Assembly: GCA_020072565.1 (NCBI GenBank)
Contig: JAIQGI010000006.1
Location: forward strand, 62,001-126,000
DNA: 64,000 nt
From: Terriglobia bacterium
Lineage (GTDB): Bacteria > Acidobacteriota > UBA6911
Reading direction: 5' to 3'
Shown here piece by piece: positions 17,790-26,144 of the stretch; position 1 is the stretch's first letter; each line of letters starts with the position of its first letter. The notes under the pieces are model-generated. The model saw only the letters and a list, made by a program, of their open reading frames with translations. It searched no databases and had not been told where the DNA came from. Both the position numbers and the translations under genes were made by a program.

Positions 17790-18338
17790 CTACTTCGGCG
17801 ATGATTTCGCCTTCGTAAACTTGCCCTCAAAAATCGGCGTCCACGTCTTGCCATCGACAGATATCTCGTTCTTTGAGACATCACTCATTAAGTCAGGGGC
17901 GAATACAATAGTGCCTCTGATTCTGTACTGCTTCGCTCCGATGATCTGGGTTCCCGAGTAGGTCACCGTGTTGCCTGCGAAGGTATATGTGACCGCTTGG
18001 CTGCTACCATTGCTGTCAAAACCGATCCAGGTGTAGTTCTTGGCCACCGGATCGTAACCATCGATCTCATGGTATTGTACGGTTCCTGCGGTTCCTTTCT
18101 CCTCTGATCGAAACTCAACGAAATAGCCGCCTAGTATTGGTCTGACGCTCAGTTTTCCGGTGCACTTTCCAGCGGGTCCGTATGGAGTCGCATAGTACTC
18201 CCCCTCATAGGTCCAATCCCCGACCCAGATTTCCAGCTTCTTCTGCTCCGGTCCGGGTTTCGGAGCTGGAGCCTGTGCCTGCGATGCAACTGCACCGAGC
18301 AACATCACCAACACAACAGTAATGAGGATTCGTTTCAT
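17790..18338 (-). CDS. Secreted DUF1579-like protein
   Basis: 182 residues with a clear signal peptide (MKRILITVVLVMLLGAVASQ). The mature part starts PEQKKLEIWVGDWTYEGEY and continues with GKLSVRPILGGYFVEFRSEE and YDPVAKNYTWIGFDSNG, the wording of DUF1579-type lipocalin-like proteins. These are exported beta-barrel proteins of unknown ligand. The gene is complete and preceded by GGAG. Confidence 0.8.
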   Translation of the reverse strand: MKRILITVVLVMLLGAVASQAQAPAPKPGPEQKKLEIWVGDWTYEGEYYATPYGPAGKCTGKLSVRPILGGYFVEFRSEEKGTAGTVQYHEIDGYDPVAKNYTWIGFDSNGSSQAVTYTFAGNTVTYSGTQIIGAKQYRIRGTIVFAPDLMSDVSKNEISVDGKTWTPIFEGKFTKAKSSPK

Positions 18339-18493
18339 AAAGTCCTCCTTGAAGGATGGAAGGAAACCAACAGACGGATTTGCAGTGCCTACTATTGCCT
18401 CTCAGCGAATCCGGTAAGTCAGTGAAACGCAAAAAAAACGTCAACGTAGGCATGAATCCTCAGATAGAGCGCCAATCTGAGGCTGATCTGAGA

Positions 18494-19342
18494 CTACTGC
18501 ATCTTCGTTGAATAAGTCGTTGCGGCCTGCCAGCGCCCATCGCGCTTAATAAAAGTGTCGGTATAGCGGTAGGTGCCGCTTGTGTCCTTGCCATTGAGGG
18601 TACTTTTCTCATTCCACAGGCCATGGACAACCGCTGTTTCACCAAAAACCAGCACTTTCATTTCGCCAGCAGCTGCGGATGCGACCTTGGATGCACCGTT
18701 TCTCATGTTTGCCAAAGCCTGTTTCTTGGTCGTAATCAGTCCATCGGTGTTGTTCGCATATTCAGCAGCGAGTATCTTGTCAATCGCCGCCGAGTCGTTT
18801 TTCGCGTTCGCTGCCGCCCAATCACGTTCGATTTGCATGAGAGCCTGCTCTTCCACCCCCGGGGTTAGAGAGTCAGCTATGGGCAGGTCGCTGTTGTAAA
18901 TATCGCAGAAGGCTTTCCAAGATCCGTCCGGTTGACGCTGAAAAGCTGTTATCCATTTGGACTTAAATTGGGCGGAATAACCACCCGCCTTAAGGCTCGA
19001 CTTGCCTTCAGTCGTTCCCCTTGCGACTGCTAAATCTCCCGAGACGCGGACATCTTCCACAACGGAGCGGCCCTCGTCGCTGAACTGGTCGAAGGCTTTT
19101 TGGAGCGCAGACCGAATGGCCTCTTTACCCACGTTAGGAGGCTGGTATGGATCCATTGTGACCGCATCGTCCGTATAGTATCCCGATGCAAGGGCTTCGG
19201 TGTTCCCAGCATTATAGGCTTTGTCCCATGCCGACCCTGTATCTTTAATCGCCTGTATGTCGGCAGGGTCATTGACCTTCTGAGCACAAGCAGAAAGCAG
19301 CAAAAGCAACACACAAAGGATTGCCGCATAGATTGTCTTCAT
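18494..19342 (-). CDS. Lipoprotein with two SnoaL/DUF4440-like domains
   Basis: 282 residues from ATG 19342; the longer frame to 19597 lacks coding character and the lipoprotein signal (LLLLLSACAQK, lipid-modified Cys at LSAC) starts here. Two tandem cone-shaped NTF2-like domains follow. The first runs about 25-145 (AWDKAYNAGNTEALASGYYT, then VEDVRVSGDLAVARGT) and the second about 155-280 (RDWAAANAKNDSAAIDKIL, then FGETAVVHGLW and RDGRWQAATTYS). DUF4440 proteins resemble ketosteroid isomerase. No ligand can be named. Confidence 0.85.
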   Translation of the reverse strand: MKTIYAAILCVLLLLLSACAQKVNDPADIQAIKDTGSAWDKAYNAGNTEALASGYYTDDAVTMDPYQPPNVGKEAIRSALQKAFDQFSDEGRSVVEDVRVSGDLAVARGTTEGKSSLKAGGYSAQFKSKWITAFQRQPDGSWKAFCDIYNSDLPIADSLTPGVEEQALMQIERDWAAANAKNDSAAIDKILAAEYANNTDGLITTKKQALANMRNGASKVASAAAGEMKVLVFGETAVVHGLWNEKSTLNGKDTSGTYRYTDTFIKRDGRWQAATTYSTKMQ

Positions 19343-19878
19343 GGCATGAACTCCAAGTGAATTATTGGTCGGTGAGGAGCGTGTGTCTTGCCGATCTCGG
19401 GCATGTGGCCCTCTGGCACGGCACGTCAGGGTGTGATGCAATGTGGTGCGGCTATTATAGGATGCTAATGCGGTTTCAAGAAAGAAAAAGAGAGCCCTGG
19501 GAATGGCCCAGGTCAACCTCAGGCGCTCAATCGGCGAGGTTCTCCACTCGGCGGTTGATGCCGAAATGCTGAGCGGTCCACTCGCATCCCTATTCATGAA
19601 ACCAGCGGAAGGATACGAATAGGTAAACCCCCGCCAAAAGATAAAGTAGAAGCCTCTGCCACCAGTCCGTGTGTTCTAAGGGCAGGCTCACAATAAACGC
19701 GCATACAACAAAAACTTCAACCGCGCGGTGGCGTTCAGCCGCTGTGGTCCAGAAATGGCAAACGGCTTTTCTACCGATGGCAGGATCAAGTGTGGGCGGC
19801 GAATGTCCAGGCGGGCGGCGGCTTCGCGGCCAGCAAGCCGCGCCTGCTTTTTGAGAAACCCGGCTACTCGAGCGGAAT

Positions 19879-20240
19879 CAATATACGCAGCTATGACCTA
19901 TCCCTCGAATGATAGGGAATTGTTTTGGAGCGGGTCGGTTGGGATGGTCCACCTGGCCTGGAAGCATCTCGAAAATATCCCCGATTGCGGATGGGAAGCA
20001 GCTGCCGCGTCCTTGAAAGGGGGCCCCAGGAGGGGAGACGGGGAGGGGGCGCGGCGGCGGACGCTCGGGCCGGTGCCACAGCTTCAGGTGGCGCAGGATC
20101 CTTTCAATCACCGGGCCGTCGCCGATCAGGCTGATGATCTTAAGGGCGCCGGAGCAGCGGGCAAACCAGAGAATCCGCTTAGTACACCTTCTTGATCAGC
20201 CAAGCCCAGGATCTCTTGAGCCGGCGCGCGAGATGATCGG
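19879..20240 (-). pseudogene. IS91-like transposase C-terminal fragment, frameshifted
   Basis: Minus-strand frames read LARRLKRSWAWLIKKVY then a stop, and in the next frame CSGALKIISLIGDGPVIERI then LRHLKLWHRPERPPPRP. Together these match the C-terminal end of IS91-like transposases (a helical Arg/Lys-rich stretch, a degraded Cys-rich region, ERILRHLKLW and a Pro-rich tail). The stop and frame change show decay. Because this C-terminal piece lies at a higher coordinate than the N-terminal piece at 17228 on the same strand, the two come from separate or rearranged insertions. The rest of 19343-19878 shows nothing I can support. Confidence 0.65.
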
Positions 20241-20397
20241 CGCGACCGGGATGTTGCGCCCCCCACAATGGGGCTAATTATTCCCGTAAGCTGTCGTCTG
20301 TTCTAAGCAGAAGCCAAAATCGCCAGAGGGGAAAACATCGGCCGGAGGCAAACAGATTGTCCGGCAAGGAGCCAGGAATGCTCATGATATACAGACG

Positions 20398-20474
20398 CTG
20401 ACCTGATCGACGGCATTTCATTTTCAATGATGGAGTCCGTTCACCTTCCTGAAGTCTTCGGCTTCCGCCTCTGA
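20398..20474 (+). pseudogene. PIN-toxin 3' remnant, copy of the VapC gene at 14816
   Basis: The frame reads ADLIDGISFSMMESVHLPEV, then FGFRL and a stop. It closely copies DLIDCISFSMMESF... of the VapC encoded at 14816-15217. Over the first 39 bases of the match only three differ. This indicates a second, now deleted copy of that toxin-antitoxin locus next to the transposase remnant. Confidence 0.75.
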
Positions 20475-20477
20475 CCC

Positions 20478-23400
20478 TTATTTGACCTCGATCGGGGGGA
20501 GGTTGGCCTGCTTTAGCTGGGCGTTCAGGGCCGGGAGGTCCACGGTCTTGAGCGCGGTCCAGCGCGCTTTCAGGGCTGCAAGAGCCTTGAGACCTGTGTT
20601 GATCGAATTCAGCGTCTGGGCTGTCGGCGTGGCCTCGGCAGCCTGCAATGGGCTGATGAGCGAGCTGAGCGCCGGACCGATGCCCGACAGCGTGTCCGGC
20701 GGGCCGGCGGGGCCGGCACCTCTGCCTCCGGCAGCCCCTCTGCCCCCGGCGGCTCCAGTGCCGGCGGCACCTCTCGCGGCAGTACCCTGGGGAGGAGTGC
20801 CAGCGGCGGCCTGAGGAGGAGTGCCGCCGGCGCCTCCTCTCGCACCCGGTCCGAGGTATGCTGTAGCTGTGGTAAATCCTTCAGGGGGCGCAGCCCCCGC
20901 ACCCCGACCGCCGCGGCCGCCGCCGCTTGGCGTACCCTGGAGTGCCACTGCCTTCTGGTCGAATGCGTCCAGCGCCTTCACCACGGCGCCGTGCCCGCCG
21001 GCCTTCTCCTGGAGCGATTTTACCTGATCCCGCATCGATTGCAGCTGCGGCAGCGCCGTCTGCGCGTAGAGCACGCCATCATACAGCTGCTTCGACAGCG
21101 ATGCGATGTTTGCGATCTCGAGGGCCGACAGCCGTACGCGGGGATCCATTTTCACCGTGATCGGCTGCGAGTACGTCTTGCCGCCGACGGTCAGCTTGAC
21201 GGTGTATTGCCCGGGCGCGACCCAGGGAGCGTTGGATGCCGGAGCCGTGTCGTGAGCGATGGCCTGCATCGGAAGGCCGCCACCGCGTCCGCCACCGCCG
21301 CCGGGCAGGGCCTGGTAGCGCATATCCCAGAAGAATCGGTGCATGCCGGCCTCCGCCGACAGCACCCGCGGCGGCCGGTACCAGTACAGCGGCACCGAAG
21401 CAGTCGCGTTATCCGGCATTACGGCCGGATCGGTGCTGGAATAGCGGCGCACGAACTTGCCCGCGGCATCAAAGAGCTCGAGCGTGATGGGCTCCAGGGA
21501 AGCCGACTTCAGATAGTAATTGATGATGGCCCCTTCGGGCGGATTCTGCCCGGCCGGCTCGTCGGGCGGCAGCGGCGTATCGGTGTTCATATTCCAGCGC
21601 ACCCGAATCGCGGTTGTCGGACGGAACAGGAAGGCATCCGCCACTGCGACCTTGGCATCGATCTGGCGCAACGGTGTGATGTCATCGAGGATCCAGAATC
21701 CACGCCCGTGAGTCGCGACCGCCAGATCGTCATCCTTGACGATCAGGTCGCGGACTGACGACGGCGCCATGTTCAACCTCAATGACTGCCAGTGGTCGCC
21801 GTCATCGAAGGAAACGTAGACTTCGCGCTCTGTTCCTGCATACAGGAGGCCCTTGCGTTTTGGATCCTCACGCACGACATTGACCGTACCCCCGTCGGGG
21901 ATGCCGTTGGTAATATGAGTCCAGGTCTTGCCGCCGTCGTGAGTGCGGTAGATATGCGGGCGCATGTCGTCCAATCGGATAGTGTTGATGGCCGCATAGG
22001 CAGTCAGCGGATCGAAGCGGCCGGCGTCCATGATCGAGACCTTGGCCCAGGGTTTGAGATCCGGCGGCGTCACATCCGTCCAGTTGACACCGCCATCCAC
22101 GGTAACATGAATGAGACCATCGTCGGTTCCAACCCAGATGCGATTGACGTCGAAGTACGATGGCGCCACGGCATAGATGACTCCGCTCTGTGACGGCTGC
22201 ACATTATCCCTATATTTGCCGACGCTTGCCGGGACTTCCCAGGTTTTTCGCGCGAGGTTGGGGCTGATCTGCTGCCATGAATGCCCGCCGTCACCGGTCT
22301 TCCACAGTGTGTCCCCGCTAAAATAGAGGATGTGAGGATCCACCGGCGAGAAAACCACCGGCGCGGTGCGTCTTGCGCGTACGCCTGGAGGTCCGACGGA
22401 TTGCACCTGGCCTGTACGCCTGTCGTAGCGCGTTACGCCGCTCCTGCTGCCGCCATAGACAATATCGAGATTGAGCGGATCGGGGGCGGCGGTTGCATAC
22501 TCCTGAGCGCCCGCCGGATGCCACTCGCGGAAGGTGATCTGCCCGTCATTGCCGCGGCTGGACACGCAGGCCGATCCGCTCTCCTGCTGTCCGCTGCAGA
22601 GGCGGTACGGAAAAGCGTTATCGGCAGCGACGTGGTACAACTGCGCACTCGGCTGGTTGTACCATGAGCTCCAGGTCTCGCCGCCGTTGACGGTGATGAT
22701 TGCACCCTGGTCCGCAGCGATGAGGATGACACCCGGGTTGTTCGGATTGATCCAGATGCGCTGGTAGTCGTCGCCGCCGGGCGCGCCGCGGAAGCCGATC
22801 CAGGTCTTGCCGCCGTCGGTCGATTTCCAGGTCACCGTGCTCGCCACATAGACGATGTCGGGATTCTTCGGATCGACCGCGGGTACGGACTGATCGCCGC
22901 CGCCGATGCGCGCAGCGGGACGGCCATCGGTCGTGGCACGCACCCATGTTTCGCCTGCGTCATCTGAGCGATAAATGCCGCTTGGGGTTGCCGGTCCTCC
23001 AGCAGGGCCGATCCCGGTTGCACCCCCGCCGCCGCCACGGCCACCTCCGCCAGACGGGGCGGTCACCGAGGCGTAAATGCGCTTCGGATTGCTCGGCGCA
23101 ATGGCCAATTCCGCTTGCGAGACGCTTATGCCGTTGGTCAGCTGCTTCCAGGTCGCGCCACCGTCGGTTGATTTGAAGATGCCTCCGTTGGTGCCTGACC
23201 ACGAGCCATCTTCCCAGGGACCTTGCCGCTGCTCCCATAGCGTCGAATAGATGATGTTGGGATCGGATGGATCCAGATCGACATCATAGGCGCCGGTGTT
23301 CTCGTCCTTATAGAGGACCCTTTCGAACGTCCGGCCGCCGTCGATCGAGCGGAATATGCCGCGTTCTTGATTCGGACCATATGGATGCCCAAGAACGGCG

Positions 23401-23885
23401 ACGAAAACGCGGTTCGGGTTGCGCGGATCCACGACTATCTGCGGGATCTGCTGGCCGTCGCGCAGGCCAAGATGTGTCCACGTCTTCCCGGCGTCCGTCG
23501 ATTTATATATGCCGTCGCCGGTCGAGAGGTCGGGCCGCGGCAAGCCCTCGCCGCTGCCGACGTAGACGATGTTCGGGTCCGAGGGGGCGACGGCAATCGA
23601 GCCGATCGAGCCGGTCGGTTGGTCGTCGAATATCGGCTTCCAGGTTCGCCCATAGTCGTTCGTTTTCCAGACACCGCCGTTGCAGACGCCGATATAGAAG
23701 ACGTTCGGCTGGCTGGGAACCCCGGCCACGGCCTTGGTGCGTCCGCCCCGGTACGGGCCGATCGAGCGCCAGCGCATCTCACCAAAGAGCCTGGTGTCGT
23801 ACTGCTGGGCGGCAACAAATGAAACGGCGGTGATCAGCAGCGGCACCGCCAGTACGATTGCGAAGATGTGGCACCTGAGTCTCAT
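20478..23885 (-). CDS. Secreted sortilin/VPS10-like propeller protein with Gly/Ala-rich segment
   Basis: 1135 residues from ATG 23885, chosen because GGAGGA lies six bases upstream; longer starts would leave no spacing. The signal peptide (FAIVLAVPLLITAVSFVAA) precedes RWRSIGPYRGGRTKAVAGV and many Asp-box repeats (STDAGKTW, STDGGKTW, TVDGGVNW, THDGGKTW), as in the paralogue at 2106. Two low-complexity stretches are present: GGGGRGGGGGATG around residue 310 and a longer Gly/Ala/Pro/Arg-rich linker near residues 1000-1070. The latter is absent from the paralogue. An extracellular binding or processing role is likely; no catalytic residues are evident. Confidence 0.9.
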   Translation of the reverse strand: MRLRCHIFAIVLAVPLLITAVSFVAAQQYDTRLFGEMRWRSIGPYRGGRTKAVAGVPSQPNVFYIGVCNGGVWKTNDYGRTWKPIFDDQPTGSIGSIAVAPSDPNIVYVGSGEGLPRPDLSTGDGIYKSTDAGKTWTHLGLRDGQQIPQIVVDPRNPNRVFVAVLGHPYGPNQERGIFRSIDGGRTFERVLYKDENTGAYDVDLDPSDPNIIYSTLWEQRQGPWEDGSWSGTNGGIFKSTDGGATWKQLTNGISVSQAELAIAPSNPKRIYASVTAPSGGGGRGGGGGATGIGPAGGPATPSGIYRSDDAGETWVRATTDGRPAARIGGGDQSVPAVDPKNPDIVYVASTVTWKSTDGGKTWIGFRGAPGGDDYQRIWINPNNPGVILIAADQGAIITVNGGETWSSWYNQPSAQLYHVAADNAFPYRLCSGQQESGSACVSSRGNDGQITFREWHPAGAQEYATAAPDPLNLDIVYGGSRSGVTRYDRRTGQVQSVGPPGVRARRTAPVVFSPVDPHILYFSGDTLWKTGDGGHSWQQISPNLARKTWEVPASVGKYRDNVQPSQSGVIYAVAPSYFDVNRIWVGTDDGLIHVTVDGGVNWTDVTPPDLKPWAKVSIMDAGRFDPLTAYAAINTIRLDDMRPHIYRTHDGGKTWTHITNGIPDGGTVNVVREDPKRKGLLYAGTEREVYVSFDDGDHWQSLRLNMAPSSVRDLIVKDDDLAVATHGRGFWILDDITPLRQIDAKVAVADAFLFRPTTAIRVRWNMNTDTPLPPDEPAGQNPPEGAIINYYLKSASLEPITLELFDAAGKFVRRYSSTDPAVMPDNATASVPLYWYRPPRVLSAEAGMHRFFWDMRYQALPGGGGGRGGGLPMQAIAHDTAPASNAPWVAPGQYTVKLTVGGKTYSQPITVKMDPRVRLSALEIANIASLSKQLYDGVLYAQTALPQLQSMRDQVKSLQEKAGGHGAVVKALDAFDQKAVALQGTPSGGGRGGRGAGAAPPEGFTTATAYLGPGARGGAGGTPPQAAAGTPPQGTAARGAAGTGAAGGRGAAGGRGAGPAGPPDTLSGIGPALSSLISPLQAAEATPTAQTLNSINTGLKALAALKARWTALKTVDLPALNAQLKQANLPPIEVK

Positions 23886-24095
23886 GGTCATTCCTCCGCG
23901 CAGAGAAGTGAGAATTGGAGCCAAGTGTACACAATCCCGCCCCACGAGTCTGCAGAAATTCCGTTCATGACGTGAGCGCAATCCTCGAACCCAATCGTGA
24001 GGTTTTTCCGGCTTCTCTCCAGCGCCAACTGGAGGTGGTGTGCGAGCACTCACGAAGCCTGCGGCGAGATCGAGAGCTGTCCTTTTACGATGGTT

Positions 24096-25133
24096 TCATT
24101 TGGCTGGCAGCTGCATCAGCCAGATGTTGGAGGTCATGTCCCCCACATACCAGATGAGCTTGTCCTTCGCCACCCCCATGGCCCTCGGCCCTTTCGGTGC
24201 ATAGAGAGGAATCGAGTAGCGCGCCCGATGCTCGTGAGCCACGCCAAAGGGCTGACCCACGGGTTTTTTGGTCCTGGCGTCCAGGCGCTGTGCCCAGACG
24301 CAGCAATGACCATCCCTTTCAGACAGAAAATACAGCAGGTTTCCGTCCGGCGAAAATCTCGGCGAACCCAGGTAACGGGCGTCCTCCGCGATCGCTGCTA
24401 TCCTGGGTGATGACGCGCGGCTCTCCGGAAACCTTTCCCGCGTTGGCATCGAGAGCCATGGTGGCGAGGTTCATTGCTATGTTGCAGCTTGGGAATAGCA
24501 CATGCCCATCGGCCGCCATGGCAGCGCTGATCCGCAACCCGGGTCCCGACGTGAGTTGCCGGGACTGATCCGAGAATTTCCATTTGCCTGGCGACAGGGT
24601 TGTCCGGTACAGATTAATACCCTCTACCGCAGCAGGCGACCGCTGCGAACCGGAGCCGGACGCTCTGCGCCGGAGAGTTTTCCGGAATCCGATTCCTCCT
24701 TCAGGTCCTGCAGGACGGTCATCAGATCGGCCATGTTCTGCCAGCGCCGCTGCGGATCCTTGCGCAGGCAGCGCATGACGGCGCGCTCGATCTCCTGGGG
24801 CAAATCCTCGATCGGTTCCCTGGGCGGCCGCGGCTCCTCGCGGATGATCGAGGCGAGGGTAGACGCCTTCGTCTCTCCCTGGAAAGCGCGCCGACCGGTG
24901 AGCATTTCGTACAGCACCGATCCAAACGAGAAAATGTCCGAGCGGGTGTCGATCTTCCTGGCCTCGGCCTGCTCCGGCGACATGTAAGCCACCGTCCCGA
25001 CAATCGCGCCATTCTCCGTGCGCTCGGTAGCCGTAGCGGCGGATTCAGCAGTTGCTGCGGATTCCATGAGCTTGGCCAGGCCAAAGTCGAGAATCTTCGC
25101 CGTCCCGCCTTCGGTCACCATGATGTTCTCTGA
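24096..25133 (-). pseudogene. Broken Ser/Thr kinase with TolB/PD40-like propeller
   Basis: Minus frames show a kinase C-lobe beginning at ENIMVTEGG and continuing AKILDFGLAKLM, VGTVAYMSPEQAEARKIDTR, SDIFSFGSVLYEMLTGRRAF and LRKDPQRRWQNMADL. After a frame break come propeller pieces: ALDANAGKVSGEPRVITQD in one frame and RFSPDGNLLYFLSERDG in another. The ATP-binding N-lobe and HRD loop are missing at the 5' end, most of the linker and propeller is deleted, and at least two frameshifts occur. This was a PknB-type kinase-propeller protein, now non-functional. It is distinct from the scrap at 17568. Confidence 0.8.
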
Positions 25134-25230
25134 ATTGCATTTCTGGAAAATTGCAGGTACGACACTGCATCCGCATTATGGTAATTTGATGCGATTGGCC
25201 GGTCGAACAGGCTAAGGGATGTAGATTCTT

Positions 25231-26097
25231 ATGAAAACAGGAGTGCCCGGAACTCGCCTGAAACTCGGGATTCGCACCCCGATCGCAGCAGTGCTCGCAG
25301 CCTTCATCATGATTGCGCCGGCTTGGGCTCAAGAAGGTCTCGGCCAGGCGCCGGAGCACGCCGCTCTGGCTGTGCCGCAGAGCGACTGGCAACCGCCTGA
25401 GAAAAAGCCGGCAGATGCCAACCCATGCCCCAGGGTAGTCTCGGAGAAAGCCTTCCTCAAAAATCTCTGGTGCGATCAAAAGGTGATCTGGACTGCCCCG
25501 TTGCGCGCGCCGAGGCGCCTGCGCTTTGTTCTCCCCTTCGCTGGGGCAACGGCTGTTTTGATTGCAACCGATAAATTCGCTGCCCGTGAAATCAGCGAAC
25601 GTCCGCCAGGTGGGGGCTTCAATGCCAGCAGGTACATCTCGTACATGGGATCTCCGGCGAGCACCATCGGCTTTGCCGGCGCCTTCTACGGCGTATCCCG
25701 GCTTACCCGCAACGAGGGCATGCGGGAGACCGCGTTGCTTTCCTTCGAAGTGCTGGCGGATGCAGGAATCGTACAGGGGGTGCTGAAAATTGCGACCCAG
25801 CGCGAGCGGCCGACTCAGGATAATGGCCGGCTTCGGCTGGACGACGCGCGAGGAAAGTTCTGGGCCGGCGGGAGTTCCTTTCCTTCCGGGCACTCAATCA
25901 GCGTCTGGGCACTGGCCTCCTTCTTCGCTTCCCGATATCCCGACAAACCAGTCGTCAAATATACCGCTTATGGGTTGGCCGTAGCGGTCAGCGTATCGCG
26001 CCTCACATCCAGACAGCACTTTCCCTCCGACGTGCTGGTCGGGAGCGTCTTCGGCTACCTCATTGGTCATTACGTCACTCGCGCCCATACCAGGTAA
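25231..26097 (+). CDS. PAP2-family phosphatase, exported or membrane-bound
   Basis: 288 residues with an N-terminal signal-like segment (AAVLAAFIMIAPAWAQ). All three motifs of the acid phosphatase/PAP2 superfamily are present: KIATQRERP (KX6RP), SSFPSGHS (PSGH) and SRLTSRQHFPSD (SRX5HX3D). Hydrophobic stretches around 105-125, 150-170 and 240-275 suggest partial membrane association. Likely substrates are lipid phosphates such as undecaprenyl pyrophosphate or phosphatidic acid. It starts just beyond the broken kinase gene and is followed 47 bp later by the prolyl oligopeptidase. Confidence 0.9.
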   Translation: MKTGVPGTRLKLGIRTPIAAVLAAFIMIAPAWAQEGLGQAPEHAALAVPQSDWQPPEKKPADANPCPRVVSEKAFLKNLWCDQKVIWTAPLRAPRRLRFVLPFAGATAVLIATDKFAAREISERPPGGGFNASRYISYMGSPASTIGFAGAFYGVSRLTRNEGMRETALLSFEVLADAGIVQGVLKIATQRERPTQDNGRLRLDDARGKFWAGGSSFPSGHSISVWALASFFASRYPDKPVVKYTAYGLAVAVSVSRLTSRQHFPSDVLVGSVFGYLIGHYVTRAHTR

Positions 26098-26144
26098 GGT
26101 AACATAAGCGGATGATGACCATATCGTTGACTGGAGGAATCACG

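Noticed and set aside
19728-20195. 155-residue + ORF.
   Set aside because: Opposite the transposase remnant, low-complexity Arg/Gly content and no family.
17228-20474. Considered as an intact IS91-type transposon carrying two secreted-protein genes.
   Set aside because: Both transposase pieces are truncated and in reversed order, with no matching ends visible.
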